Source of the DNA: Flaveria trinervia
Lineage: Eukaryota > Streptophyta > Magnoliopsida > Asterales > Asteraceae
DNA: 64,000 nt
Direction: 5' to 3'
Assembly: GCA_025506515.1 (NCBI GenBank)
Contig: CM046451.1
Location: 49,331,645 to 49,395,644 of the forward strand
The notes beneath the pieces were generated by a model. That model saw only the letters and a program-made list of their open reading frames with translations. It was not told where the DNA came from and did no database searches. Position numbers and translations under genes: made by a program. Positions 43,929 through 56,051 of this stretch are shown here, one piece after another. Position 1 is the stretch's first letter. Each line of letters starts with the position of its first letter.

Positions 43929-44714
43929 TGCAGGATCGTTCAAGGGCTTGAACACAATTACAACACAACAACACAATGAGGAGATTAACTAAATCTTAAT
44001 CAAACAGTGAACTAGGTAACCAAAGGTGATGCAGAGAACACAAGTAAGCAAGAGACAGAACAAGAGAATATAGTTTTCAAGGTAGCAGTATATTGCTTTC
44101 TCAAGTTCTTTTACAAGTGTTACAAAGCATATGGAAAGATACAGAACTTGGAATACTTATACTACAACCTACAGCCGGCTATACTATGAAAGCCAGCTGG
44201 ATACAATTGACTAGACACTAACAAAATCAATTGTAGGATCAAAAGGCATATCTGCCTTTTGACCTTGTGACTATGACATGCCATAGCTCACATCCTTATA
44301 CATTACAAAAGGATAAAGTACATAAAGTAGAAAGTCTCAGACACAAGACCTCAATGTACAGTTACCAAAAGCATGGACCTTTTCACCAACTCTTGTAAGT
44401 TGGTGGCTTATCAGAGACGCAGCGGAAAAGGTGCTTTATGGAACAGTACATCAGATAAAGCATGTGTACTAAAAGTCTTCGGAAGAAATCTGTCTTCATA
44501 GGTTGAAGCTTCGGAAGACTTTGTCTCTTCAAGCTTCGGAACTTCATGTTAGGCTTCGGAAGATATTGGTCTTGGCTTCGGAAGAAATTACACTTAGAGT
44601 ATTTTCTAATGCTTTGTGTAATTCTTCCGAAGCATTCTTCACTTCAGTACTTAGTGCATGTTGCTGAAACACTTAGGCAGTTTTGGGTTGCATCAGACTT
44701 CAGGAATCCTTACA
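43929..44714 (-). repeat. 5' LTR of copia E
   Basis: 786 bp, nearly identical to 32475-33261. Differences are mostly indels, for example AGTTAAG/AGTAAG and TACAAAAGC/TACAAAGC. It contains the CTTCGGAAG cluster at 44475-44640. Confidence 0.95.
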
Positions 44715-44719
44715 CTGAC
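44715..44719 (+). repeat. Target site duplication (right) of copia E
   Basis: CTGAC, identical to 32470-32474. Element D's leader resumes after it. Confidence 0.95.
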
Positions 44720-45920
44720 ATTTCTGTTTATGTTGGCTGAAATTTTCATGGGTTTTAGTGGGTTTCATTTCGGTTTGGTTGATATGTTCGTTTTCATTTT
44801 AGTGCGTAACCTAGCCATTGACCTTGTGTTGTTTGGATGTTTGTAATGGTTGTATTCTTTATTCAATTGGGTTGTATATCTATTGTTTGTGCTTTGTTTC
44901 AAGTGTAATTTTATTTATTAATGAGCTGTAATAAATAGATTAGGACTTTTCATATTTCTAGAAATCTTGTATTAGGACATTATGTCTTGTAATATGAAGA
45001 TGTACGTGATAGAAGCACTAAGGAAAGACACAAGAACATGGAGCATTTGGATGCGGTTTCAGTGGAAGGTTCTTGGAATTTTTGTGATGTTTTTGTTATG
45101 ACCTTAGTAATGCCCTATAGACCACACTTGTGATGGCAAACAAGTGGGACCACTTTAGATACTATGGCACATATGCTATGTTGTTTTTTTTATATTATTG
45201 TGATTGATGGCATGTATGTGATATGTTTTTATCAATCCTATCCATGCTCAAAACAAACTAATTAAAAGATTCTTAATCATCAAAAGGAAATAAAAGGTTA
45301 TTAAAATGATTTAATGATTTTAAAGATTAAAATGGGTTTAATCAAGGATCATAGGGTATCTTGTATTTGAAAGCATGCAAGTACAAGTACATAGAGTTTT
45401 CTAAACTAGAATTATGAAATCTCTAATATTTTCAAACAAGTTTAACACCTTCCTTTTGCACACACTTGAGTCATTCGGAAAATCTTAATGGGATAAAGGT
45501 CACCTAACCATTTAGAGGGAACTTGTGACTTAAAGTGGGGATACCACATTTGTGGGATAAAGGTCACCTAACCACTTATGTTGGTAAACTCACATGTGTG
45601 TGCAAGTAGGGTAACTTGATTTGCAAACCATGTTAAATGGATCACCTACAATATGGTTTCCAAATGGTGCTGATGGGATTAACATGCCGACTTTACATAT
45701 GATGTTTCAAGTCGATCCCATACCTCTAGAAGTTGCAAATGGTTGCAATCGTCAAACGTTGACCACCTTATTAATTTAAATTGTGGGATAAAGGTCACCT
45801 AACCACTATTTAAATGTAATGTTGGGTTCTAGATTTTAATATGCTAACCACCTTAAAAGGTATTAATTATTAAAACAACGATATCGAAAATACTAAATAG
45901 ATCTTTGTTAAATTTTGTCG
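44720..45920 (+). other. Copia D leader, part after insertion E, with three repeats
   Basis: This non-coding leader runs to the gag start at 45921. It holds three copies of GGATAAAGGTCACCTAACCA (about 45490-45510, 45555-45575 and 45785-45804), each preceded by TGTG or AATG. No ORF of note is present. Confidence 0.8.
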
Positions 45921-46830
45921 ATGGCCACCAATAATGATAATCATGATAATTCATCCGCGTCCGCCTAATCATTGCGAGCGATTCTCCAAAAGGAACGACT
46001 AAATCATAATAATTTCATTGATTGGTATCAAAACTTGAGAATCATTCTCAAGCAAGAGAGACGATCATATATTTTAGACGACCCTATCCCCGATCAACCT
46101 ACGGAGGATGATGAGGAGGCCTATAACGATTGGTTGAAGTACACTGAGGACTCCGTCCAAGTGTCTTGTCTCATGCTGGCGAGCATGACTCCGGATCTCC
46201 AAAAGGAGTATGAACATCACGGAGCTTATGACATGATAACCCAGCTGAAGGAACGTTCCAACAGCAAGCGAGGGTTGAGCGCTTTGAAATGGTTCGGGCA
46301 CTCCATGCTTGTCGTATGGACGATAACCAATCGGTTTCATTTTATGTACTTAAGATTAAAAGTCACATTGACCGCCTCGAAAGGCTTAATTGTCCTGTCT
46401 TGAAGGAATTGGCCATGGATTTGATCCTCAATGGCCTTACCAAGAAGTTCGAGACATTCGTATTGAACTACAACATGAATGCTTGGGACAAAAGCATTGG
46501 TGAGTTTCACTCAATGCTCCAAACGATCGAGGCGGCCATGGGTAAAATGTTTTACCCGTTCTCACCATCAATGAATGTGGAAACAAGAAAAGGCCTCATC
46601 GCACACCCAAGGCAAGGGTTGCCAAGGGCAAGGGACCCATATGGGGAAAGGGGAAAGGGGTGGTAAGGGTGCCCCCCAAACCACAAGAGAAGAAACAAAA
46701 GGTTGTTACTAATGACCCATGCTTCAAGTGTGGGGAGATTGGACATTGGGCAAGAAATTGTCCTGTCCATCTCCAAGAGTTGAAAGCAAAAGGAATGCTA
46801 GGAAAACCTCAGGTATAATATACATGATCC
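45921..46830 (+). pseudogene. gag: Copia D gag, broken
   Basis: It starts at 45921 (MATNNDNHDNSSASA) with a TAA stop after codon 15. It then reads ILQKERLNHNNFIDWYQNLRIIL and EYEHHGAYDMITQLKE (45972-46270). A frameshift leads into the block 46289-46666 (MDDNQSVSFYVLKIKSHIDRL; ELAMDLILNGLTKKFETFVLNY), and a CCHC knuckle follows at 46720-46761 (CFKCGEIGHWARNC). This is a short UBN2-type Gag without the long coiled-coil C-terminus of the Sirevirus-like elements. Confidence 0.87.
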
Positions 46831-49800
46831 ATATTGATTTAAACATGACATCCTCTAACACATGGGTATTAGATACCGGATGTGGAACTTACATTTGCAA
46901 TTTGTTGCAGGGGTTCAAAAGAAGTAGTAACTTCAACAAAAGGGATGTTAGCCTCTACATGGGTAATGGGGCTAAAGTTCAAGTTGAAGCCCGTTGACTA
47001 CATCTTGGAACATCCAAATGGTTTGGAAGTAATTTTGAATAATGTTTTCTATGCTCCTAGTTTGACTAGGAATATTATTTCTGTAGCCCTATTAAACAAT
47101 TTGGATATGTATTATTTGTTGAAAAGGATATTCATGTTTCTTTGAATGATATGTTCTACTTTAAAGCTATTCCCATTAATGGTTTTATGAATTGGTTCAT
47201 GAAAATACTTTAAATAGTTCATTGTACCACACTAGCACCAAGAAACTCAAGTTGGATTTGAGTGATACCTATCTTTGGCATTGTCGTCTTGGTCATATAA
47301 ACAAAAAGAATTCAAACACTACAAAAGAATGGTCTTTTAAAAACAAGTGAATGTGATTCATTTGATGTGTGTGAGTCTTGTTTACAAGGAAAAATGACTA
47401 AGGCACCCTTTAGTGGAACTAACGAAAGGGCAAAAGATTTATTGGGAATCATACATTCGGATGTATGTGGTCCTTTTAAGCCAATGACTAGTAATGGTGA
47501 AAGATACTTCATTACCTTTACCGACGATTATAGTCGCTATGGGTATGTGTACCTGTTAGACACGAAGATGAAGGTTTTGAAATGTCAAGATCTTTCAAAA
47601 TGAAGTACAAAATCAACTCAACAAGTCGATTAAAGTTCTCCGCACCAATAGAGGAGGTGAATACCTAAGTGATGCTTTTCAAGATCATCTTAGGAGTTGT
47701 GGGATTGTCTCATAACTCACTCCAGCTGGAACACCACAACATAATGGTGTGTCTGAGAGGAGGAATCGAACCTTATTGGATATGGTCCGATCTATGATGG
47801 CTAGAAGCACATTACCTCTATCATTTTGGGGTTTCTCTTTGCTCTCCACGGCCCGTATTTTAAATATGGCCCCAACCATAAAGGTGGAAAGGACACCTTT
47901 TAAGATATGGCATGGAAGAGTTCCATCCCTATCATACTTAAGGGTCTGGGGTTGTGAGGCTTATGTCAAGACCCCCACCCCAAACAAATTGGAAGTCCGA
48001 TCCACCAAGTGTATTTTTGTTGGATACCTTAGAGATTCTAGGGATATTATTTCTATGATCCACTGGAACAAAAGGTGTTTGTTGCTAGAAAGGGTGAGTT
48101 CTTAGAAGTAAAGTTCCATATGGAAGGAACTAGCAGTAGAACAGTGGATCTTGAGGAGGATCAAGAACCACAACCCGATGCACGTTTGGTTGAAACTAGC
48201 ACAAAACATGAGGATGTTGAAATGATCAAGTGGTTGAGCAATACACAAAACGTTGCAGAAGTGGTAGAACTAGTAATCCACCTGAAAGATACGGATTTTT
48301 CATGGATGGATGCTATGTGGTAGATTCAGATGAACCAACCCATACCATGATGCAGTGTCCAATTCAGATTGTGACAAATGGCTCAAGGCCATGAGCATTG
48401 AGATGCAATCCATGCATGACAATCAAGTATGGGACTTGGTTGTACCACCTCTTAACTCCAAAGTAGTTGGAAGCAAGTGGGTTTTCAAGAAGAAAACCGA
48501 TATGCATGGAAAATTGGATACTTATAAGGCTAGACTTGTAGGAAAGGTTTCACTCAAACTCGAGGGGTTGATTATAATGAAACCTTCTCACCTGTTATGC
48601 TAAAGTCTATAGGATTTTTTTCCATAGCTGCTCATTATGATTATGAGATTTGGCAAATGGATGTCAAAACCGCTTTCCTAAATGGATATCTTGAGGAAGA
48701 TGTCTATATGGTTCAGCCTGAAGGTTTTGTCAATCCAAAACATCCTGATAAAGTATGCAAGTTAAAGAAATCAATCTATGGATTGAAACAAGCATCGAGA
48801 AGTTGGAATCACCATTTTGATGAAGAAATAATTAAATTCGGATTCATCAAGAACACTGACAAAGCTTGTGTATATAAGAAAGCTAGTGGGAACATCATCA
48901 CTTTCCTAGTATTGTATGTTGATGACATACTACTATTTGGAAATGACATTCCAACCTTGGAAGGTGTAAAAAGCTGGCTTGGAAGTTGTTTTTCCATCAA
49001 GGATCTTGGTGAGGCCGCCTATATTCTGGGAATAAAGATCTACAGGAATAGATCAAGGCGGTTGATTGGTTTAAATCCAAGTGCATACATTGATAAAATC
49101 TTAAAAAGGTTCAAGATGGAGAACTCTAAGAAAGGTACGGTACCTATTCAAAGAGGAAAGATATTGAGCACGACTCAATGTCCTAGCTCAAAGGATGAGC
49201 AAGATAAAATGAAGGCAATCACATACGCATCTGCTATTGGATCCATCATGTATGCAATGATATGCAGTAGACCGGACGTGTCATGCACCTTAAGCATGAC
49301 AAGCCGATACCAAAAAAATCCTGGAAACAGTCATTGGATGGCTGTTAAGAACATACTTAAGTACCTAAAAAGGACAAAAGATATTTCCTAATCTATGGAT
49401 CTGAGATGAGGAACTCGGTGTAAAAGGTTACACGGATGCGAGTTTCCAAACAGATCGTGATGATTCACGGTCACAGTCGGGATATATTTTCAATCTGAAT
49501 GGAGGAGCGGTCTCTTGGAAGAGCTCCAAACAGGATGTGGTGGCTCTATCAACTACAGAATCAGAATACGTCACCGCCTCATTGGCAGCTCAAGAAGCTG
49601 TATGGTTGAAGAAATTCATTGCCGATCTAGGGGTTGTCCCTTCCATTCAGGACCCCCTAGAGATCTTTTGTGATAACGAGGGTGCGATTGCTCAAATCAA
49701 GGAACCTCGTTCTCATCAAAAGACTAGGCACATTGAGCGGAGATTCAACTACATACGAGATGAAGTTGAAAAGGGAAAGATATGTATTCGCAAAGTTCAC

Positions 49801-49905
49801 ACGGATCAAAACATTGCAGATCCTCTCACGAAGCTCCTTGAAAAGGCAAAGCATGAAAGTCATACTTGTGCCATGGGACTTCGATATTCTAGTGATTGGA
49901 TTTGA
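46831..49905 (+). pseudogene. pol: Copia D pol (protease, integrase, RT, RNase H), broken
   Basis: The protease motif WVLDTGCGTYIC is at 46863 (DTG at 46872-46880). The pre-integrase domain (LWHCRLGH, 47274) and CESCLQGKMTKAPF follow. The integrase core has HSDVCGPFKPM, then SERRNRTLLDMVRSMM at 47749. RT runs from about 48360 with WQMDVKTAFLNGYLEEDVY and YVDD at 48915-48926. RNase H includes DASFQTDRDDSRS, STTESEYVTASLAAQEAVW and CDNEGAIAQ, and the product ends at 49903-49905. Frameshifts or stops occur near 46990, 47150, 47600, 48105, 48580 and 49391. Catalytic residues of RT and RNase H are intact. Confidence 0.9.
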
Positions 49906-50669
49906 TCTGTAAATTTTGTATTTGGATATGTGGAACTCTTTATTATTTGAATAAAATTATTTGGTTATAATGTTTCAATTAATATTCCAATTTAGCATGT
50001 TTAATCCATGAGTAAATTGTTTACTCTAAATGTCCATAGTTGTTCAGACTTGTGGGAACAAGCGTGAGGGTAAGATTATTATGAACTTGGATTGGTTGAT
50101 ATTCATAAGGATGAATATAGAGCAATGGGTTGCTACCAAGGTTCATAGATATTTGTGGGATACAAATATGGACTAACCCGCATCTCAAATTTTACTACAT
50201 GGAATCTTATTGATTGATCATAAGTAAATTTGAGTAAAGGCGAATATCATTTGGTATCCTCACACCTGAGATACATATTGGGTTTTGATATTCACCAAGT
50301 GTCATACCTTGATCTGGTTATCTGCTGTTCTGAAATAATGGACAGTACATGAGACTATGTTCAGATATGACACAAGGTGATTATGAGAAACGTATGTAGT
50401 CAAGATGGGATTTGTTCCTCTTATTCGTTGAGAGTTAGATGTCTAAGGCCTAGATAAGTTATATCAACAAGGAATGATCACTCTGTGTCCTTGGATTTGA
50501 CATGACATCTGAAACAAAAGGATAGATGATTAATTCACCTAAATCATTTCAAGTAGGATACTTGAATGGGATGATGTTATTGAATGGCTATAAGTCATGC
50601 GTATTAAGGGTAGTAAACCGTTGTTAGGTGGTATTTACTACTTGCATCAATCTTCTATGAATCTTGTGC
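49906..50669 (+). other. Copia D 3' untranslated region
   Basis: There is no ORF and no aORF between the end of pol and the polypurine tract (764 bp). I see nothing notable beyond AT-rich non-coding sequence. Confidence 0.75.
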
Positions 50670-50680
50670 AAGTGGGAGAT
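50670..50680 (+). other. Polypurine tract of copia D
   Basis: AAGTGGGAGAT directly precedes the TGAAGGATTC start of the 3' LTR. Confidence 0.85.
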
Positions 50681-51614
50681 TGAAGGATTCTATATGCCCA
50701 AGACAAGTAGAATATTGATGCGGTTAGTACGTTATGATCCAAGTCGGGTTATACCCAATAACAAGCTTTGCAAACACAAACAATTATTTAATTGACGATA
50801 TGATCATGCAATTAAATAATGACACCAAATTTAGAAAATAGGTTTTCTAAATAAGTTGCATATGAGATGGAACAACTTATTAGCATATTTTGTTCAAGAA
50901 TATTATTTGTAATGTTATTTAAGTAGTTAGATAACATCAAATAATAAAAGGGTGTATAACTTATATAATTAAATGGTTAATTGAATAACTTATTTAGTGA
51001 CTATGTTTAATATAATGTGTGTAATTTTGTTTAAGAGGGAAAACTTCCTTTTAAAACAAAAAAATTCGGTAACCCCTTGGATAGGGATTGGCTCTTTTCC
51101 TTTCTTGAAAACACACACATTAAAAAATAGACATACACTCAACCTCGCACCTCTCTCAATACATGCAAAATCAAAAACAGAACTCTTCTCTCTCTCAATA
51201 GCTCTCGGCACAAGCAGCAGCAAAGAAAGGGTTTTTGAGTTTTGGTGGTGTTTCTTCCTATCAAGAAAGTGTTGTGCAATCAAGCTTGTGGTATACAAGC
51301 TTGAGAGGACCTCTCTTCGTGCCTTGGTCATTCGATTTGATCCATATCATCCTCCATTTTTTGTATTTGACTCCTGGAAGGTAGTCTTAGGCAGCCTCAA
51401 CATGGCTGTCCATATTGTTTGCTTTATGTTAACATAGCGAGCTTCTACTCACATATAAAGATACTATGTTCATGGGTTTGTTTATAACGTTGTTAAAAGA
51501 AGATGAGAATTGAAATTTCAGTTTATTAACTAAGTTATTATGCATGTTTCTGCTGCGTTTTTCAGAAAGTTTAATAGGTGAAACTTGGATTTCATCTTCT
51601 AACAAACCCCAACA
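50681..51614 (+). repeat. 3' LTR of copia D
   Basis: Begins TGAAGGATTCTATATG and ends ACCCCAACA, 934 bp. It is followed by the target duplication GTATT and then by the rest of F's LTR. Confidence 0.93.
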
Positions 51615-51619
51615 GTATT
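51615..51619 (+). repeat. Target site duplication (right) of copia D
   Basis: GTATT, identical to 31348-31352. Confidence 0.95.
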
Positions 51620-52529
51620 GGTGATGAACAGATGAAGAATAAACCGAAGAACAGGCATGGTTTATGTGGAATCAATGGACAAGAATTTGATGATGATAAT
51701 CAAATTCGTTGCACAGGTAGCTTGTCTAGACTCCAATGAACGAAAGCCCTCGGTTGATTGAGGGTGAGATTATGAAGAAAGTTGAGTTCGACTAGCTACA
51801 CATCGTGACGAGCTCGAGAGTTGGTTTTTTGGTGTTCGATTGCTTTTCAGGTGAAATTGGAAGTGTATATAGTTTAGGGATAGTTAAACGATTGTTTATG
51901 TTTGATTAATTTGGATTATTATCAAGTCTTGATTAGTGAACCGTTGAGGTGTTGAGGCCGACGGTTACTGGGTTCAATCGGCAACCTTTGCCGTCATTAA
52001 ACTCAAATTAATGTTCACGTAAGGTTCGAAACGTACCCACGAGTCTAATTGGAACGGTTAGGGATTAGAATTTAGTGGATTTAAGCGTTTATAGAGGTGG
52101 CTGGAGGGTCGCCGTACCCTCCTTGACCGACGGTCGACGGGGAAAGGGAATAGGGGGGTGGTTTTTGAAATTACACAACTGGTCCCTGTAATTATAAATG
52201 TGTTATTTTATGCTAAAACTTCTTTTAAAGTTTATAAAATAACAAACAAGACCCCTTAACCTAATAAATTAAGTTTTGAGCTTTTGCAAATTTTAATAAT
52301 TGTTTTAGAAATTATTATTATATGTAACAATATTATTATATTATTATTACTATTGTTGTAGTATTATTATTATTATAAAATTTAATAGCTTGAATATTAA
52401 CTTTATATATCAAAGATTAATGACAAGAAGATAGCATAAATAACCATGATTTTTATAATTGTCAATAATGACCCCTTATAATAATAAACAAAGTTAACAT
52501 TCTATTAACCAAAAATACGAGATGTTACA
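51620..52529 (-). repeat. 3' LTR of gypsy F, inner part
   Basis: Continues the LTR interrupted at 31352. It aligns with 59455-60288 of the 5' LTR and ends ACGAGATGTTACA. It includes an ATT-rich microsatellite-like stretch near 52310-52380. Confidence 0.92.
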
Positions 52530-52543
52530 GTCTCCCCAACTTA
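52530..52543 (-). other. Polypurine tract of gypsy F
   Basis: The minus strand reads TAAGTTGGGGAGAC immediately before the TGTAACATCTCG start of the 3' LTR. Confidence 0.85.
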
Positions 52544-52577
52544 AATGAATTTCGTCCCGAAATTAAGAAAAATTCAA

Positions 52578-55500
52578 CTATACAAATAAGAACGGGTATC
52601 TCTTCTTCATGTGTTCCTTGTGTTCCCAGTAAATTTAGCGTCACGTTTATTCTCCCAACGAGCCTTGACGATTAGGGTTGTTGTGGCTCTAGTCTTCTTC
52701 GTTATGCGGTCCATGATCTCAATAGGTTTCTCGACAAAATGCAATGTCTCATCAATTTGGATGTCTTTCAACGGGACATGCAGACTTTTATCAGCCAAGC
52801 ACTTTCTCAAATTTGAGACGTGAAATACAGGATGAACTCCACTAAGGTCGGAAGGTAACCTCAGTTGGTAGGTCGCCTTTCCAACCTTTTCAGGATTTTA
52901 AAAGGTCCTACAAATCTCGGAGCCAGTTTACCCTTCTTTACAAAGCGAACCACACCCTTCCATGGTGAAACCTTAAGAAGAACCATCTACCCAACTTGGA
53001 ATTCCAATGGCTTACGTCACTTATCAGCATAGCTCTTTTGACGACTTCTCGCCACTTCAAGGTTCTTGCAGATTATCGAGACTTTGTCGGTCGTTTCTTG
53101 TATAAGTTCAGGACCAGTGATGAAGTTTTCACCAATGTTGGTCCAGCAGATCGGTAATCGACACATACGACCATAGAGTGCTTCAAATGGTGCCATCTTG
53201 ATACTCGAGTGGTAACTATTGTTATACGAAAATTCCGCAAGCGGTAGATGCATATCCCAATCACCACCAAAGTCAAGGACACAAAGGCATAACAAATCCT
53301 CCGAGGTTTGGATCGTTTGCTCAGTTTGACCATCAGTTTGAGGATGGTAAGCCGTGCTTAGATCCAACTGAGTACCTAAAAGTTCTTGCATAGACGACCA
53401 AAAGTGCAAAGTGAAACGAGCGTCTCGGTTAGATATGATGTGCAGAGGTACCCCATGACAACTTACAATCTCATCAACGTATATGAGAGCTAACCTTGAT
53501 GTCTTGTAAGTGTCGCGTATGGGTATGAAATGTGCCGATTTGGACAATCAGTCACGATCACCCATATGTTATCATGCCCACGAGAGGTTCGGGGTAGCTT
53601 GGTTATGAAGTCCATAGATATGTGTTCCCACTTCCACATAGGAATCTCGGGTTGCTCAAATAATCCACTTGGACGTTGATGTTCCGCTTTAACCTTCGTA
53701 CACGTGAGGCACTTAGCTACAAAATTCGCTATATCTTTCTTCATTCTAGGCCACCAATATTGACCACGCAGGTCCATGTACATCTTATCGGAACCAGGAT
53801 GAATAGAATAACGAGTTTGATGAGCTTCGTTCATGATAAAGGTACGAAGCTTATCGCAATTTGGAACCCAAATTCTATTTGCAAAGTACATCAATCCATT
53901 GGGTTTCGTTTCCAATCGGATTAAAAGATTATGCTCCAGCTCATCCTTCATTCTTCCTTCTTGTTGCACCACTTGTTGAGCCTCCAAGATACTAGAGTCG
54001 ATGTCACTATCTATTCTCAAGTTTTGTAACATTACGGTAGTCTCGTTGACATCTAGTCGGATCTCAGTATCGAACTCACCCAAAGTGTCAAACCATTGAT
54101 GTCGATCGCAAATTTCTTGGAATGAGATGATCTTGTTGTGAACCTTTTGACTTAACGCATCGGCTACAACATTTGCTTTGCCATGATGTTAACGAATGTC
54201 ACAATCATAGTCACTAATCAACTCCACCCAAAGACTTTGTCTCATATTGAGATCTTTTTTATTAAAGACGTGTTGAAGGCTTTTGTGATCGATGTAGAAA
54301 ATGCATTGAGTACCATACAAGCAATGTCTCCAAATCTTCAAGGCAAACACGACAGCTCCAAGCTCGAGGTCATGTGTTGTGTAATTCACCTCATGGACCG
54401 TTAATTGTCTTGATGCATAAGCTATGACCTCTCCTAGTTGTCTGAGAACACAACCAAGGCCTTGTTTAGATGCATCACAATACACGGTGATGTCGTCATT
54501 TCCATCGGGTAGGGTCAAGATAGGAGCATTACACAACTTGTGCTTTAACGCTTCAAAAGCTTCTTCTTGCTCGGAACCCCACTTGAATGGTTTATTCTTT
54601 TGTGTCAAAGATATGAGTGGCTTCGCGATCCTCCAGAAGTTGGCAATGATCGCCGATAATAACCAGCAAGACCAAGAAAAGTGCGAACTTCGGTAGGAGT
54701 TGTAGGAACACAACAATTCTTCATAGCTTCCACCTTTGCAGGATCAACATGAATTCCTTGGCTATTCACCACGTGTCCTAAAAAATTGAACTTCCTCGAG
54801 CCAAAAATCACATTCCGAGAACTTCACGTACAATTGCTCTTTCTTCAACAATTCAAGCACCAATCTCAAATGCAGTTCATGATCGGTGTTGGACTTGGAG
54901 TAGATAAGTATGTCGTCAATGAAGATGATCACAAACTTGTCTAGATAAGGCTTGCATACTCGGTTCATGAGATCCATGAAGACAATAGGAGCATTTGTTA
55001 GGCCAAAAGGCATAACCATAAACTCATAGTGCCCATAACGAGTACGGAACACGGTCTTTGGGATATCATCATCATGGACTCGTAATTGATGATATCCAGA
55101 ATGTAAATCAATCTTTGAGAAAATAGCAGCTCCTTGAAGTTGGTCAAACAAGTCATCGATAAGAGGAAGAGGATAACGATTCTTGATGGTAAGCTTGTTA
55201 AGCTCATAATAGTCCATGCACATACGAAACGATCCATCTTTCTTCTTCACGAAAAGAATAGGTGCACCCCATGGCGAAGAACTAGGTTGGATAAAGCCCT
55301 TCTCGGATAGCTCTTGAAGTTGACTAGAGAGTTCTTGCATTTCTGATGGTGCAAGTCGATATGGTGACTTAGCCACGGGGTTTGCTCCAGGTATCAAGTC
55401 AATTTTAAACTCGACTTCACGCATGGGAGGTAAACCACTAAGGTCATTGGGAAATACTTTAGGAATGTCTCGTACAATAGGGACATCCTTAAGTTCTTTC

Positions 55501-55950
55501 CCTTTGACTTTCGTGTTGACCACATAAGCCAAGAAAGCCATATATTTTTTGCTTAAGCACTTTCGGGCTTGAGTGCAAGACATGAGTTTAAGCCCTTTGG
55601 AAGATTTTTCACCAAACACTTTTCAAGTATCCCCAGAAGGTAACGGTATACGGATGCATTTCTCAAAACAAATGATTTCGGCATGGTGTCTGGCTAACCA
55701 ATCCATGCCAATGATGACGTCAAAGCTTCCAAGTTTCATAGGAATAAGATCGATAAGAAAATCATACGTGCCAAGACTCAATATGCAATCACGAATAATG
55801 ACGTCAACAGTGATTGGTTCTCCATCGGCAACTTCAACGGTGAGAGGTCATTCAAATTTCGTATGTGGCTTAGCAAGTATGGGTTCAAACTCTAATGACC
55901 CAAAACTCTTATCGGCTCCAGAATCAAATAGGATTTATGCATAAATTTTA
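52578..55950 (-). pseudogene. pol: Gypsy F pol (protease, RT, RNase H, integrase, chromodomain-like tail)
   Basis: The protease motif DSGAD lies at 55925-55911. RT occupies 55619-54762 with YRLAPSEMQEL, ILFVKKKDGSFRMC, VMPFGLTNAP and the catalytic FIDDILIYSKS. RNase H is at 54716-54189 (VYCDASKQGLGC, DLELGAVVFAL, FYIDHKSLQHVF). The integrase zinc region is at 54083-53690 (HPGSDKMYMDLRGQYWWP ... CLTCTKVK). The core follows with SMDFITKLP, RDARFT, and AYHPQTDGQTEQTIQT, then a GPELIQETTDK segment. The tail at 52810-52580 has PIEIMDRITKKTR, IVKARWE and KKRYPFLF, the pattern of a Tekay/Del chromodomain. Frameshifts and an in-frame stop (about 54190) break the frame. Confidence 0.9.
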
Positions 55951-56051
55951 TTAATAAGGAACATACCCGTTCAATTTTCAGTGTATTAACGATACAGGTA
56001 ACACATGAAAAGAATTAGGTCCCAAAAGTTAAAGGTAAGTTAACATACCAT

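Larger units (their letters stand above)
32475..44714 (-). mobile_element. Copia element E (Sirevirus-like), complete, minus strand, youngest
   Basis: A 12.2-kb minus-strand element with LTRs of 786 and 787 bp (43929-44714 and 32475-33261), a perfect PBS, gag (43845-41127), pol (41109-37837), a palindrome-rich spacer, an aORF (37116-33304), a polypurine tract and target duplication CTGAC. The LTRs are almost identical, differing mostly by one- to few-base indels. It carries an integrase deletion and many frameshifts. It is the innermost insertion of the nest. Confidence 0.95.
31353..51614 (+). mobile_element. Copia element D (non-Sirevirus), interrupted by element E
   Basis: This is a plus-strand Ty1/copia element with LTRs at 31353-32265 and 50681-51614 and target duplication GTATT. 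Without E (12.2 kb) it measures about 8 kb. It has a shorter Gag with one CCHC knuckle, a protease with DTGCG instead of DSG, and no aORF, which separates it from the other copia elements here. The leader is unusually long (about 1.4 kb) and contains a thrice-repeated motif. Confidence 0.93.

Noticed and set aside
50990..51437. Open frames on both strands within D's 3' LTR
   Set aside because: They fall in non-coding LTR sequence, and the corresponding region of the 5' LTR (31656-31994) shows different breaks, as expected for chance frames.
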